A DNA stretch of 64,000 bases from assembly GCF_029227915.1 (NCBI RefSeq), contig NC_079880.1, forward strand, positions 8,583,501 to 8,647,500. Reading direction: 5' to 3'. Numbering within the stretch: the first letter of the stretch is position 1; the number at the start of each line of letters is the position of its first letter. Both the position numbers and the translations under genes were made by a program. Source of the DNA: Hydractinia symbiolongicarpus. Its lineage: Eukaryota; Cnidaria; Hydrozoa; Anthoathecata; Hydractiniidae. Shown piece after piece: positions 35,501-44,611 of the stretch. The notes under the pieces were generated by a model that worked only from the letters and a program-made list of their open reading frames with translations, did not search any database and was not told where the DNA came from.

Positions 35501-38024
35501 ACCAAACAAAATAATGGTTTGGGCTTAGAAATTATTGGCGGAAACAAAGTTGGGATTCTGATATCAAAAGTAAAACCATCGTCGGCTGCAAGTAATTGTG
35601 GTTTGGTGAAAGGCATGAGAATCCTAAAGGTATATTTTTATGCAACCATGTTTCTTTGTTAACTGATTGAAAGACATGTAAAACATTATAATCTTCATGT
35701 TGGTGCTTAAATTAAGAAATTTGACTTTTGTAAGATGTTCTAAGACACTTGGGTAAAATAATCTTGGAATTTTAATTTCTTAGTGATGATTTAAAAACAA
35801 AATGTAAAATTTTCTTTTAGTATTATTTAAACTTTTTCTGTTACTTTAAAGTGAAATGAACTTTTTAGCTATCTGTTTTTTTTTCAAGGCGTTCCTTATA
35901 GCAACAAAAACTCGCCTGTTCATCATCGGATATTTTTTTTTAGGTTAACGGAATCGATTTGGAGAATATTGCATTCTGCTATGTGCACGAACTTTTTAAG
36001 AAATTCGAAAAAGGAAACCATGTCACATTCATCGTACAAAACATGCCATGTAAGTATCGAGAATACTCTCCGATATTTAATTTTAACTAGTCGATTATCG
36101 TGGAAAAATCCACGGGTCTGCCCGTCCTTTATATTTACTTGTTGCAACAAAGTGGATGGATAAAAATATCTCGCATTTAATATTCGTGTTTCCGTAACAT
36201 CATTTTCTGACTCAGCGGGGGGGGGGGGGGGGGGGGGGGGTGGGTTCGTGCAGAGGCAGACAGACGGAATACGGCTTTATAACATCAAGGAGGTTTTAAG
36301 GAGGTTTTTTTTTTTAAAACCTCCTTGATAACATAGATATCATCAGAAAAAGCTTACTAGGCAAAAAGGAGTGTCTTGCGTTTTAAGGCAAATATGGAAA
36401 ATAAAAATAAGCATTAATCCATGCGTTAAACTAACTACTAAAGCTCCACATGCGATTTTTGTTTTGCACCAACATTATGTCATCTTTGAATTTTGAATTT
36501 TTCTCGCATTGCTTGTAAGAATTTTTTTTCAGAGAAACTCTTACTTGCGTCCATTTTTTGCCATGTTTAAGCCCTGCGTATAGAATCAAGGGATCCACCC
36601 TCTAGGGTTCCTGGATTCCGGGTCCCATTTTTCCCATATGAATTAAGAATACACTCCACCGTAGGAAATAGAAACCACGTAAGTAGTAAGAATACACGTC
36701 ACAAAAGGCAGCCTAAAATCTAATTGGCTAATATTTAGTAATACTTTAATGGATTTTTACTTTAATTTAAGATGATGAATATGAAAGACTGCTGGAAAAA
36801 AAACCTTATGACTATTTTCATATACGGTACGGTTTTAAGTTTTATTTATTGTGTTTAAAGCATGTATTTTAAAAATCTTGCGTGCAAAAAATTGTGTAGG
36901 ATAAAAAAATTAAAAACCGTGAATAGCGTTTTATACGAAATACCTTCCTTGTATCGAAACATCTTTGTGTATAGTGTGCGTATCGTGTTACAAAGAACGA
37001 ACTATAAAAATCATTTCACGTCCGATTATATTTAGAACGATCAAGAAATACATAGCGAAAGACGCAGATGAGTTGTCGTTCCAACCTGGCGAGACTCTCT
37101 GTATAACTAGCACATATGTGGTGACGGAAAACAAAAAGTCGTACAAGTGGAAAGCCACCAAGCCTCATGTTGTTGACACTTATCAAACATCTGGTAATAT
37201 ACCACGACAGTTGAGGTAATTTCTTACTGCTTCTTCTTTTATCCGGTGTTTCCAAAAATGAAGTGCCGAGCTTTAACATCTGTAATAATGTTCGCAAAAA
37301 TTTCGCTTTTAATCATAATTCTGAATGGAAAAAGGAAAGAAATGAAGGACAAAAACTTCATGCTTTAGTTTCCGCAGGTTGGCTTAAATATCTATTCTAG
37401 TGTCAGTGTAATTGCATATTATCTCCATGATAATAGCCGTATTTTGTCTGTCTGTCCGCAAGGAAAGTGTTGTGCAACAGGCACACGAAATAGCGTGTAA
37501 TTTAAAGACGGACAACCCCGTGTATTTTTTCACGGGTTAACGACTAGTATGTAGATATTTTTCTTAAAATCTTTGTCATGAGATAATCCAAGACTGACAC
37601 GTAGTTGTGTTTTGAAGGATTTAGGGTGTTGTAGCAACAGATCTATTCTTTCAAAACATAACAAAGTACAACCACGCAAAAAGATTTAAAAGACAACATT
37701 TCTCTCCAGAAGAATAACTTGAATTTTATTTTAGCTCTCGTTCACCCAGCTCCATAGAAGATCACGATTACGAAAATATTGACCGAATAATGGAGACAAA
37801 CAATCAAAAATACGGTACCGAACAAAACTTATTATTATATTTACGTTTCCAGGGTTTTATATCTTTGTAAACATTCAGTAAACACCAAGTGAAACAACTT
37901 TTTCCGGGGTTATCAGAGAATAGCCCTGGAAAACCTATAGAAATATTCCACTTTATTTTATTATGTTTTTTTAGTCGGTAAATTTTACTTGATCCTGGAT
38001 CCAGTGGGTGAGCAACTGGTATGA
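32595..38024 (+). CDS. Gene C: CARD / coiled-coil / single-PDZ / SH3 scaffold, reduced paralogue
   Basis: Nine exons: 32595..32940, 33307..33878, 34431..34699, 35455..35629, 35944..36049, 36772..36826, 37036..37215, 37735..37814, 37975..38024, about 610 residues. CARD-like fold (~1-92, with LLKRLRSADAFWVFCHEI); only one CxxC pair (CPEC); Leu/Glu/Lys coiled coil (~118-300); Pro/Ser linker (~307-396) with a PPPY WW-type motif; one PDZ (~400-489) with the canonical GLGLEIIGGN loop; SH3 (~505-568, ELSFQPGETLCIT...IPRQLR); YENID; C-terminal FYLILDPVGEQLV. The PDZ-to-tail exons match PDZ3-to-tail of A and B, including the 106, 55 and 180 base lengths. Exons for PDZ1 and PDZ2 are absent: nothing like them lies in the 552-base intron after the coiled coil. 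Two introns carry Helitron-like insertions and one carries two tandem arrays. Confidence 0.82.
34784..34907 (+). repeat. 31-bp tandem repeat, four units (gene C intron)
   Basis: Units of 31 bases (caacaagaagctaatatttt + ggctacagtac) repeat four times with few changes, the last unit being the most diverged. Confidence 0.9.
34995..35240 (+). repeat. Decamer satellite-like array (gene C intron)
   Basis: About 24 imperfect copies of catactccac and variants (tgcac, ttcac, aatcc) lie directly beyond the 31-bp array in the same intron. The open frame through it is a by-product of the repeat. Confidence 0.9.
36087..36291 (-). mobile_element. Helitron-like MITE in gene C intron
   Basis: On the minus strand it ends CTAG|T with an internal hairpin cgtggatttttccacg just upstream, and begins near TCCTTGATGTTATAAAGCCG. 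It shares cgggcagacccgtgg and gtctgtctg blocks with the copies at 37422 and 42959. A G-run of about 25 (36217-36241) has expanded inside it. Confidence 0.6.
36284..36333. repeat. Hairpin-forming inverted repeat
   Basis: atcaaggaggtttta and taaaacctccttgat flank an A/T-rich centre, giving a ~16-bp stem at the edge of the Helitron-like element. Confidence 0.7.
37422..37547 (+). mobile_element. Short Helitron-like MITE (126 bp) in gene C intron
   Basis: It begins TCTCCATGATAATAGCC directly after A and ends CTAG directly before T. The 3' hairpin cccgtg...cacggg lies 8 bases from the end. Together these are the diagnostic Helitron termini (5' TC, 3' hairpin + CTAG, A^T target, no target duplication). 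Confidence 0.8.
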
Positions 38025-38400
38025 TGATGATTAGATAATTCATAATGGTAGACTGACCGTGTTAGACCATATTACTCACATTCACACACAGAGGGACGAA
38101 AACGATTTGCTTGATTCAAAGATTTAAACCAAAAGAAATCATGAATAATCAAGAAATCACAAATCCAAGAAATAGACTAAAGGTTGGACCCAATAGTCCA
38201 AAATTAGAAAAATATATATTTTTTACAATAGGTAAAAAATTATTTTAAGGGGCAAATTTTATGAATGCTGGCTGGATTCCAGCAGTTTTTAAAATTAAAT
38301 TCACGTATAAATAAAAAGGCCTGTTTTTCCAACTATCCTTTCCGTTTTATCAAGAAGTGCATTTACTTTGTACTTGTATGCCATAATAGGTTTCATTGCT

Positions 38401-38590
38401 TCCGATATCATACTTTGAAAGCATCCGATTTCCGATATGAGACTTTGCAAACATCCGATTTCTGATATGTTACTTTGCAAACATCTATTATCCGATAAAA
38501 TACTTCGTAAGGATCCGATTTCAGATATGTTACTTTGCAAACATCTATTATCCGATAAAATACTTCGTAAGGATCCGATTTCTGATTATT
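38401..38590 (+). repeat. 60-bp tandem repeat with ~20-25-bp sub-repeats
   Basis: Bases 38461-38520 and 38521-38580 are identical except at one position. Each 60-mer is built from related sub-units around gatccgattt / acatctatta plus ata-t-actt-g. Partial units flank on the left. Confidence 0.9.
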
Positions 38591-38728
38591 ATCGATGTAG
38601 AAAAAAATTGTCTAACTGAACGATTTTTATTCGCTTTTGTATAATTTGTTTCGTACACTTCTTTATAAGTGTAAATGATGAAGAATTTAGTCATAACCTT
38701 ATCTATTTTTCATACACGGGAATATTTT

Positions 38729-38806
38729 AACCTCGCTCCCAGGGCTTTTTTGCTCTCACTAACTCTGCGTTTCTTGATATTTTTATAATCCCTGAGAACA
38801 AGGTTG
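38729..38806. mobile_element. Palindromic MITE (CCTCGTCCCCAGGG family)
   Basis: Ends aacctcgctcccagggc and ccctgagaacaaggttgg form imperfect terminal inverted repeats around a short AT-rich core. Confidence 0.65.
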
Positions 38807-39076
38807 GAAATAAAAAATGGCGATTTTACTGTATTTATTGAATTTGTGCTAAATTCGCATTGTTTTATTATATTTTTTTCTGTTATTTTGTTTTTATAAA
38901 TAAAAATGTAACTATTTTTTAATAAATTGAATTTTTCGTAATGCATTATATTTTGTTTCTCGTCTGATATCTCGTCTGGTGGTTTTGCGACGGACGCACC
39001 TTGCACTCGCAACTAATAAACGCAACATAGCAATGCGAGGCTTAATTTTGAGAATAAAGCTACAATTAACCATACG

Positions 39077-39190
39077 CCAACCTCGTCTCCAGGGCATCTT
39101 GTATTTTTTTTAACATTGGACGGCGAGAGGAACATGTTCGTCTCGCCGTCCTGAGATAAAAAAGACAACAGGTGCTGGGAACGACGTTGG
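39077..39190. mobile_element. Palindromic MITE with inner hairpin
   Basis: Outer arms ccaacctcgtctccagggc and the complementary right end up to cgacgttgg pair imperfectly. An inner stem gacggcgaga / tctcgccgtc lies at the centre. Confidence 0.7.
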
Positions 39191-39975
39191 TCGTACGCCA
39201 CTTGATTAAAGTCAGATAAACAGTAAGCTTTTACTTGTTCTCAATTACAAAAGGGCACGGTCTATTTCGTCTAGTATCAAAGTTCTCTCGTTTTGTACTT
39301 CTTCGCGGTGCTGGAGCTGATGCAATTTATTTTTTGCTTTACTTAATCCTTACCCGCCACGCGGTGATAAATGTCTCCAAGTCATCCATAAATATGTTTT
39401 AAAGTTGATTGATTGAAGTTCACACAGCTCAAAAACAACAAAACAAATTTGACATGGTTGCAAAACTATGTCTTTGTCAAGCAACAAAAAAGGCATTTAA
39501 AAACATGACACAACATCGTATATGACCTGGTTCTGGTGACGACTGACGTAAGCGTTAACACACACTTTTTTGTGTAGCTTAATAATAAGAAAAACATAGG
39601 ATATAAAAAGAAGAGAAAATATTATGCATAAAGACGTCAAATCTTACATTTTAAGAAACGAGTTTTACTTTATCTTTCTCTTCGTCAGCGATGTTATCGA
39701 ATGAATACAACTTTAAGTGAGTAAATAGACACAATTCTATTAGTCGTGATTTTTTTAAAAAAATTCCACAATAGTTTGAACTTCGATCTAATTTTTCTGC
39801 TTGTAAGTTTGTAGACAAAACGTAACCCACCTTTCAAAAGCCACTTTCTTCGTCTTCCATGTAGTCGACACAACTCCGCATTCCTTCCACGTTGAAAAAA
39901 GCAGAGGCTCCGCTTTGTACAGCTCCCGTGCTTGCCATATAGCTATCAACGCAAGTAAAGGGTTAACTATTAAAT

Positions 39976-40314
39976 TCATTTCTGTTTCGCACGATATTTC
40001 TTATAAGTATGATCTTCACACGCGACACCTTTTAAAACTCGTGTTTCAACTATCATGCACGGATACACCTCAATTAACAAAATAATAATTAATTTCTTCC
40101 ACGTGCACTCGTCAAAATATATTATAGATGCGAAATGAATCCTTAAAGAATAATTATTTTCCAGCTGTGAAAGTTCTACCAAACTCAGTTCACTTCGATC
40201 AAGACAGTTATTTAATTTTTTTTTCAGAGCGGAGAGTAAATCCTTATCTTTCTCTCCAGGTAAAAGTGATGCCAAGAGAACTGCAAACACGCTCTGATAG
40301 GCATCCGCAAGAAA
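39976..40314 (-). CDS. Unassigned exon-like open frame
   Basis: A 112-codon open stretch on the minus strand follows a good 3' splice site (atcttttcag) at 40315-40316 and starts FLADAYQSVF. It has a coding-like N-terminal half (LLPGEKDKDLLSALKKK) and an amphipathic Leu-rich composition; the second half is lower quality. I recognise no family, and no partner exon was identified. It could be a chance open frame. Confidence 0.25.
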   Translation of the reverse strand, partial: FLADAYQSVFAVLLASLLPGEKDKDLLSALKKKLNNCLDRSELSLVELSQLENNYSLRIHFASIIYFDECTWKKLIIILLIEVYPCMIVETRVLKGVACEDHTYKKYRAKQK

Positions 40315-40420
40315 CTGAAAAGATGGCTGTTACAAAGTCAGAACATTGTTAGTTTATGGCCCTATGGTTATATTGTTGAACACATTAATTTTGACGATCA
40401 AAAGTTATCTTTGACCAAAC

Positions 40421-41012
40421 TTAAATTGGTGGAATACTATCAGGAGCATTACTTGAGGACAATTTACAACAGTAAAGTGGTTTATTAGTACAACCTTCAC
40501 ACTTTAAGGCATGTGGCGTTGAAGCATAAGAATGATCAAATGACAGCAGGGACATAAGTGTATCACAGTCAACATCCATAGGTGGATTTGGTTGGGGCTC
40601 ATCAGATATGTTCTAACTTCCTTTTCTTTTAACTTAGGTTGTGGACCTGTGTAACGAAAAATCACACTTTTTGATTTTTTTTGTGGAAGTTCATAGCCCA
40701 TTTTAAGTGATGGGTTTGGGTAACAGATGATTCTCCATCAACAAAATGTTCAGAACATACTCGGTCATTGGCACAAGGTTTCCATTCTGATTTATCTCTA
40801 TTTACCCTTCGTAAAGCAATGTTCCACTTCTTTCGTTTTTCATAATTTCTTAACACACTAGGAAAACAGTATAACCTGTAGGGAGGATTTAACCAACATC
40901 CACACTCCTTTCTAGTTTTTCCCTCGTGAACAGAACAAGATTCAGCTCTCCACTTATAAATCCTGGCATTGCTGTTATAACATCCATTAACTGCACAGTT
41001 TGAACCTCCCAT
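40421..41012 (-). pseudogene. THAP-domain (C2CH zinc finger) gene copy, apparently frameshifted
   Basis: The first frame (41012 down to ~40725) encodes a THAP finger: Cys6-x4-Cys11, then LYCFPS (47-52), Trp63, and Cys86-x2-His89 in RVCSEHFVDGE. The expected continuation (NPSLKMGYELPQKK) is in another frame from about 40735, and after KEKEVR the coding-like sequence (SDEPQPNPPMDVD... KCEGCTNKPLYCCK, stop 40421-40423) is in a third. Two frame changes within 150 bases, with no splice sites to explain them, point to a decayed copy. THAP fingers bind DNA and often derive from P-element-type transposases. A sequencing error in homopolymers cannot be excluded. A functional paralogue presumably exists elsewhere. 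Confidence 0.75.
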
Positions 41013-42156
41013 ATTTAAAAGTCACAAATATAATTCTGCTAAGAAGAAGAATCAACTGCACAACTTCACGGGCGGTAGTGTTTACTTTTCTGACCAAACT
41101 AATTAGAGACCATGCCCCAAACCGCGTTAAGATTCATAATGGCATGTCTAATTGGTGTATTGAACGTAAATGAAAGGTGTTTCACTTCTTTTTGTAGGCT
41201 TAAAAAACAGGAATTCTAGAAGGCTAAAAAAAAATATTCTGAAATTTATTTAAAAAAATGTACAGATTCTTTGGTGCATAAAACATTACAATTATTATAT
41301 ATATTATAATTATATATATTATAATCATATATCAATAGAAGCTTTTATACAGCACCTCCTTAATTTTTCCGGACACTTTGTATATTAAGGTTAAAAAAAG
41401 CGTTTAGGAAAATACCAGGTAATCAAGTTCTTCAGAAATATCACTCCTAAATGTGAAAACGACTCAAAAATTGGTCTTGGTGGGGAGAAAATTATGACGA
41501 ATAGATACGTTTGGTATCAGTTGATATAAGTGCAAGACAGAATTATGAGGAAAAACTATGATGTTTGACGTTTACTAGCGGCCAATTCTGAACGTGTTCA
41601 CAATGAACAAAGCTAAAAATTCAAATAATTGTTCGGTTAAATCTAGGTAAGGTTAACCCCCTGTTTTTTTATCAAAGAAAAATAGATAAAAACAATATAA
41701 TTTTGTTGACTTTCTACTTGGAAATGTATTCGACCTTCTCTGCTCTCCTCCCTCTATTTTTACTTCATCACATCAAGCTAGGCTAGGAAGGAATTGAGCC
41801 TAGTGTTGGTTTTTAAAAAAGCGTGTATGTATTTTTCTTCAATTTTCATCTAGTAGATTTTAAAAGAAAAACTTTCAAATGTTAAGTTTACTTTCCACAA
41901 AGAAAACATTGCAATAGATGCTCAAAATTGAAAAGGAAAATAAAAGTCAAAGAAATATTTTAACAATCTGACCTTCAACTTCTGTGCGTAGAATACAACT
42001 CGCTCTGCGAAAAATGTAATTTGATGATATACATATATATAGCTTATTCTCCGTAAAAACATTTGGCGAAATTTCTGATATTTCCTGTAAGTTTTTACAC
42101 GCTGAAACAATGTTCCATATCGACAGTATACCAAGTTCACTGGATGCGATGTTTAA
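41013..42156. other. Intergenic, no gene seen
   Basis: AT-rich, with an (AT/ATT)n microsatellite-like stretch at 41285-41335. No exon could be supported. Confidence 0.6.
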
Positions 42157-42876
42157 CTAATGCGGTCGTCCACTTTCAGATACTCGTCTTGTTTTTCTTT
42201 CAGTGGATTTGTCACCACATGAAGTGATCAAATCATCCTGAATATGCTGAGTAATCAACTCAATCGCAACTAAGTTATCTACGCCTTTTGGAATGATGAC
42301 GTCAGCATATCTTTTCGTGGGCAAAGTAAAATCTTCGAAAGATCGCTTTACAAATTTCGTGTACTGGTTCAATACGCTGTCAATGTCGCGTTTGTGTTCG
42401 ACAGTGTCGCGCAGTACTCGCCGCGCCAGTCGCGTATCGCTGTCGGTGTCGACGAAGATCTTCATGTCAAGCAAATCTCGTATGTCCTTGTTATACAATG
42501 CAAGAATTCCTTCGAACAAGATTACATCCGCTGGATATATCGTCTCTTCCTCCTCTTCTCTTGAATGAGTGGCGAAATTATATTTCGGTATGGTCGCCAC
42601 TTTCCCCTGCTTCAACATGTGCAAGCATTTTAACGTCAGTTCGTCGTCAAACGCGTTCGGATGATCGAAGTTGAATTTACCAGTGTCAGCCAACAGTTTG
42701 TCTTCATCGGATAAATGACGGTAAAAACTTTTATGTCCAAGTATAATGACTTGTTGTTTTCCATTCTTCAGCACATTCTGTCCCAATTCTTCGCATATTT
42801 TCTTGCACAATTCGCTCTTACCGCAACAAGTACCCCCGGCAATACCAATGAGAAACGGTTTTCGCTCTTTATTCAT
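42157..42876 (-). CDS. UCK2-like: UCK2-like uridine-cytidine kinase, intronless, catalytic Asp replaced by Lys
   Basis: A 239-residue single-exon protein similar to human UCK2 along its whole length, down to the shared C-terminal RPH. UCKs phosphorylate uridine and cytidine with ATP in pyrimidine salvage, in the cytosol. The P-loop is GGTCCGKS (14-21). Aligning with human UCK2: Asp84 = Asp71 (FNFDHP), Tyr112 = Tyr99, His117 = His104 (THSR), Arg166/169 = Arg153/156 (RRVLRD), Gln184 = Gln171 (QYTKFV). Asp62, the catalytic residue in QDSFYR, is Lys49 here (GHKSFYR). Animal UCKs are normally multi-exon, so this looks like an old retrocopy kept open by selection. With the base missing it may be inactive or altered; the retained nucleoside-site residues suggest binding could persist. 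No poly-A tract or flanking repeat was found. Confidence 0.93.
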   Translation of the reverse strand: MNKERKPFLIGIAGGTCCGKSELCKKICEELGQNVLKNGKQQVIILGHKSFYRHLSDEDKLLADTGKFNFDHPNAFDDELTLKCLHMLKQGKVATIPKYNFATHSREEEEETIYPADVILFEGILALYNKDIRDLLDMKIFVDTDSDTRLARRVLRDTVEHKRDIDSVLNQYTKFVKRSFEDFTLPTKRYADVIIPKGVDNLVAIELITQHIQDDLITSCGDKSTERKTRRVSESGRPH

Positions 42877-42958
42877 GCTTTATTCACGGGTCTTGACGCT
42901 ATGCTGAAACGAAGAAATTAATAAAGTATTAAAAAAAAGCATTTTATACTACAACACC

Positions 42959-43077
42959 TCTCCATAATAATAGCAATCGTCTGTCTGTCTGTTTGTTTAT
43001 CTTCTGTTACAGAAACACGAAATGCGATATATAAAGGACGGGCGACCCTGTGGATTTTTTTACGGGTTAACGACTAG
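42959..43077 (+). mobile_element. Short Helitron-like MITE (119 bp)
   Basis: It begins TCTCCATAATAATAGC and ends CTAG before T, with an imperfect hairpin (ccctgtgga...tacggg) just upstream of ttaacgactag. It lies about 80 bases upstream of the UCK-like start codon, so it may fall in that gene's promoter or leader. Confidence 0.75.
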
Positions 43078-44611
43078 TCTTATGTAATAATACAGTAAGT
43101 TTGTGACATTCATTGTGAATGTGTTCTTTTCCATTGTTTTTTTTTTGTCTAAGCGAGTAGTCCAACTTTCACTATTAACATTCATTCGCCCTGAACTTTT
43201 TCATTTAAAAATATTGCGTCTAATTTAATGTCGAAAATGACCAGATTTGTACTCGACATCAAAAAAATAAAAGAATCTTACGACAATAGTATAGCAACAA
43301 ATCGACATACAAAAATTCGTACAGAACAACTTTGTACAGCTTCTACTCGGCCAATCTTTCAGACAACAACACACACCACTCGTAAAAGAGAGAAGTTTCA
43401 AATTTCTTCAAAATACACACTATTTAAGTAGTTCTAAGAATTGTGAATTAACATTAATCTTTTATTGAATTTTTCTAACAAACTTGTTGAAGTCAACAGA
43501 TGGATGAGATGTTTAGCTAAAAAAAAGCTTGTCCTTTAGAAAACATACTTTTTATTTGTACATACAAAATAAAAATAAAATTATATAAATTCCTTGGGTA
43601 ATGAGCTTGAGATTAATAATTAAAAAAAACACAACACAATGGCAACACCATGGCAACAAAAAAATTTATCCATGGAGCAGAAAAATTATGCAATGAAAAA
43701 AATCCAGTAGTGGTTCAATAGAAACATTCATTTGGATGAACAACGTAAAACTCCCATAACCTGCACTACATAATAACCAAAACAAAAAACAGATCCAAAA
43801 AATACATTTGAGAAGTTTTCCAGAAATATTTTCTCTCTTTCTTATGTCAAGGAGTCCTTTAAAAGTATAAAAGGACATAAGTAAAATTTTTAGCGGCAGT
43901 GCCAACTAGCTTAGTTTAGAAAATGCAGTTGAGTATCTTATGAAGCGAAAGGTATAAAAAACGTTATAAAAAAAAATATATCGGCTTGAAAGGGTAAACA
44001 TACAGAAATCAACAATGTTATTATTTTTAAGGTATATTATCTCCTAAACATGATAGTTTGTTAGGAGAATTAAAGATTCCTTCCCTATTAATAAAAATGA
44101 ATTATAAAAAAACGTCAACAAATTCATTTTTGCTTGATCCACTGTATTTTTGCCAAATTGTCTAAGAGATATATAATTAAAACTATAAAATTATGTGGCC
44201 CCCAGTGAAAAGAATTGTAATTGCTGTCTAAAAGCAAAGCGGCCACTGTCAATGCAACGTTTTTTATTTTGTGTTAAGAACACCTGTAGATACCTGTAGA
44301 TGGAAAATATAAACTGCAAAACACAGAAGTAAAATAATTCTGGCTAAACTTTAAAATACCACTGCAAAAATTAAGCTGCATAGAAAATACTGGCCAATAA
44401 GCCAAAAACTACCGTTGTGTACACATGTACATAATTAATAATTTACATTAACGCTAAAGAGCTAGCTAGCTAACTGGTAATACACCATTAAAAAAAGAAG
44501 GCTTTCTGATTTTACTTTCTACATTTGTTCTTACATTTCCAACTTTATACTTAGCAAGATTGCTGTTTAACTTCTTCAGAAGTGATAGTGCAACAAAGTG
44601 ACGTAGATACT

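Larger units (their letters stand above)
38025..40420. other. Intergenic with repeats; one unassigned minus-strand exon-like frame
   Basis: Contains the 60-bp tandem repeat (38401-38590), two palindromic MITEs (38729-38806, 39077-39190) and an unassigned open frame at 39976-40314 (-). Otherwise nothing is supported. Confidence 0.55.

Noticed and set aside
18308-38024. Calling the three scaffolds true CARD11 or DLG5 orthologues
   Set aside because: Domain order fits both families partly (tandem PDZ1-2 recalls DLG5, CARD plus coiled coil both), but GUK is missing and no phylogeny could be run.
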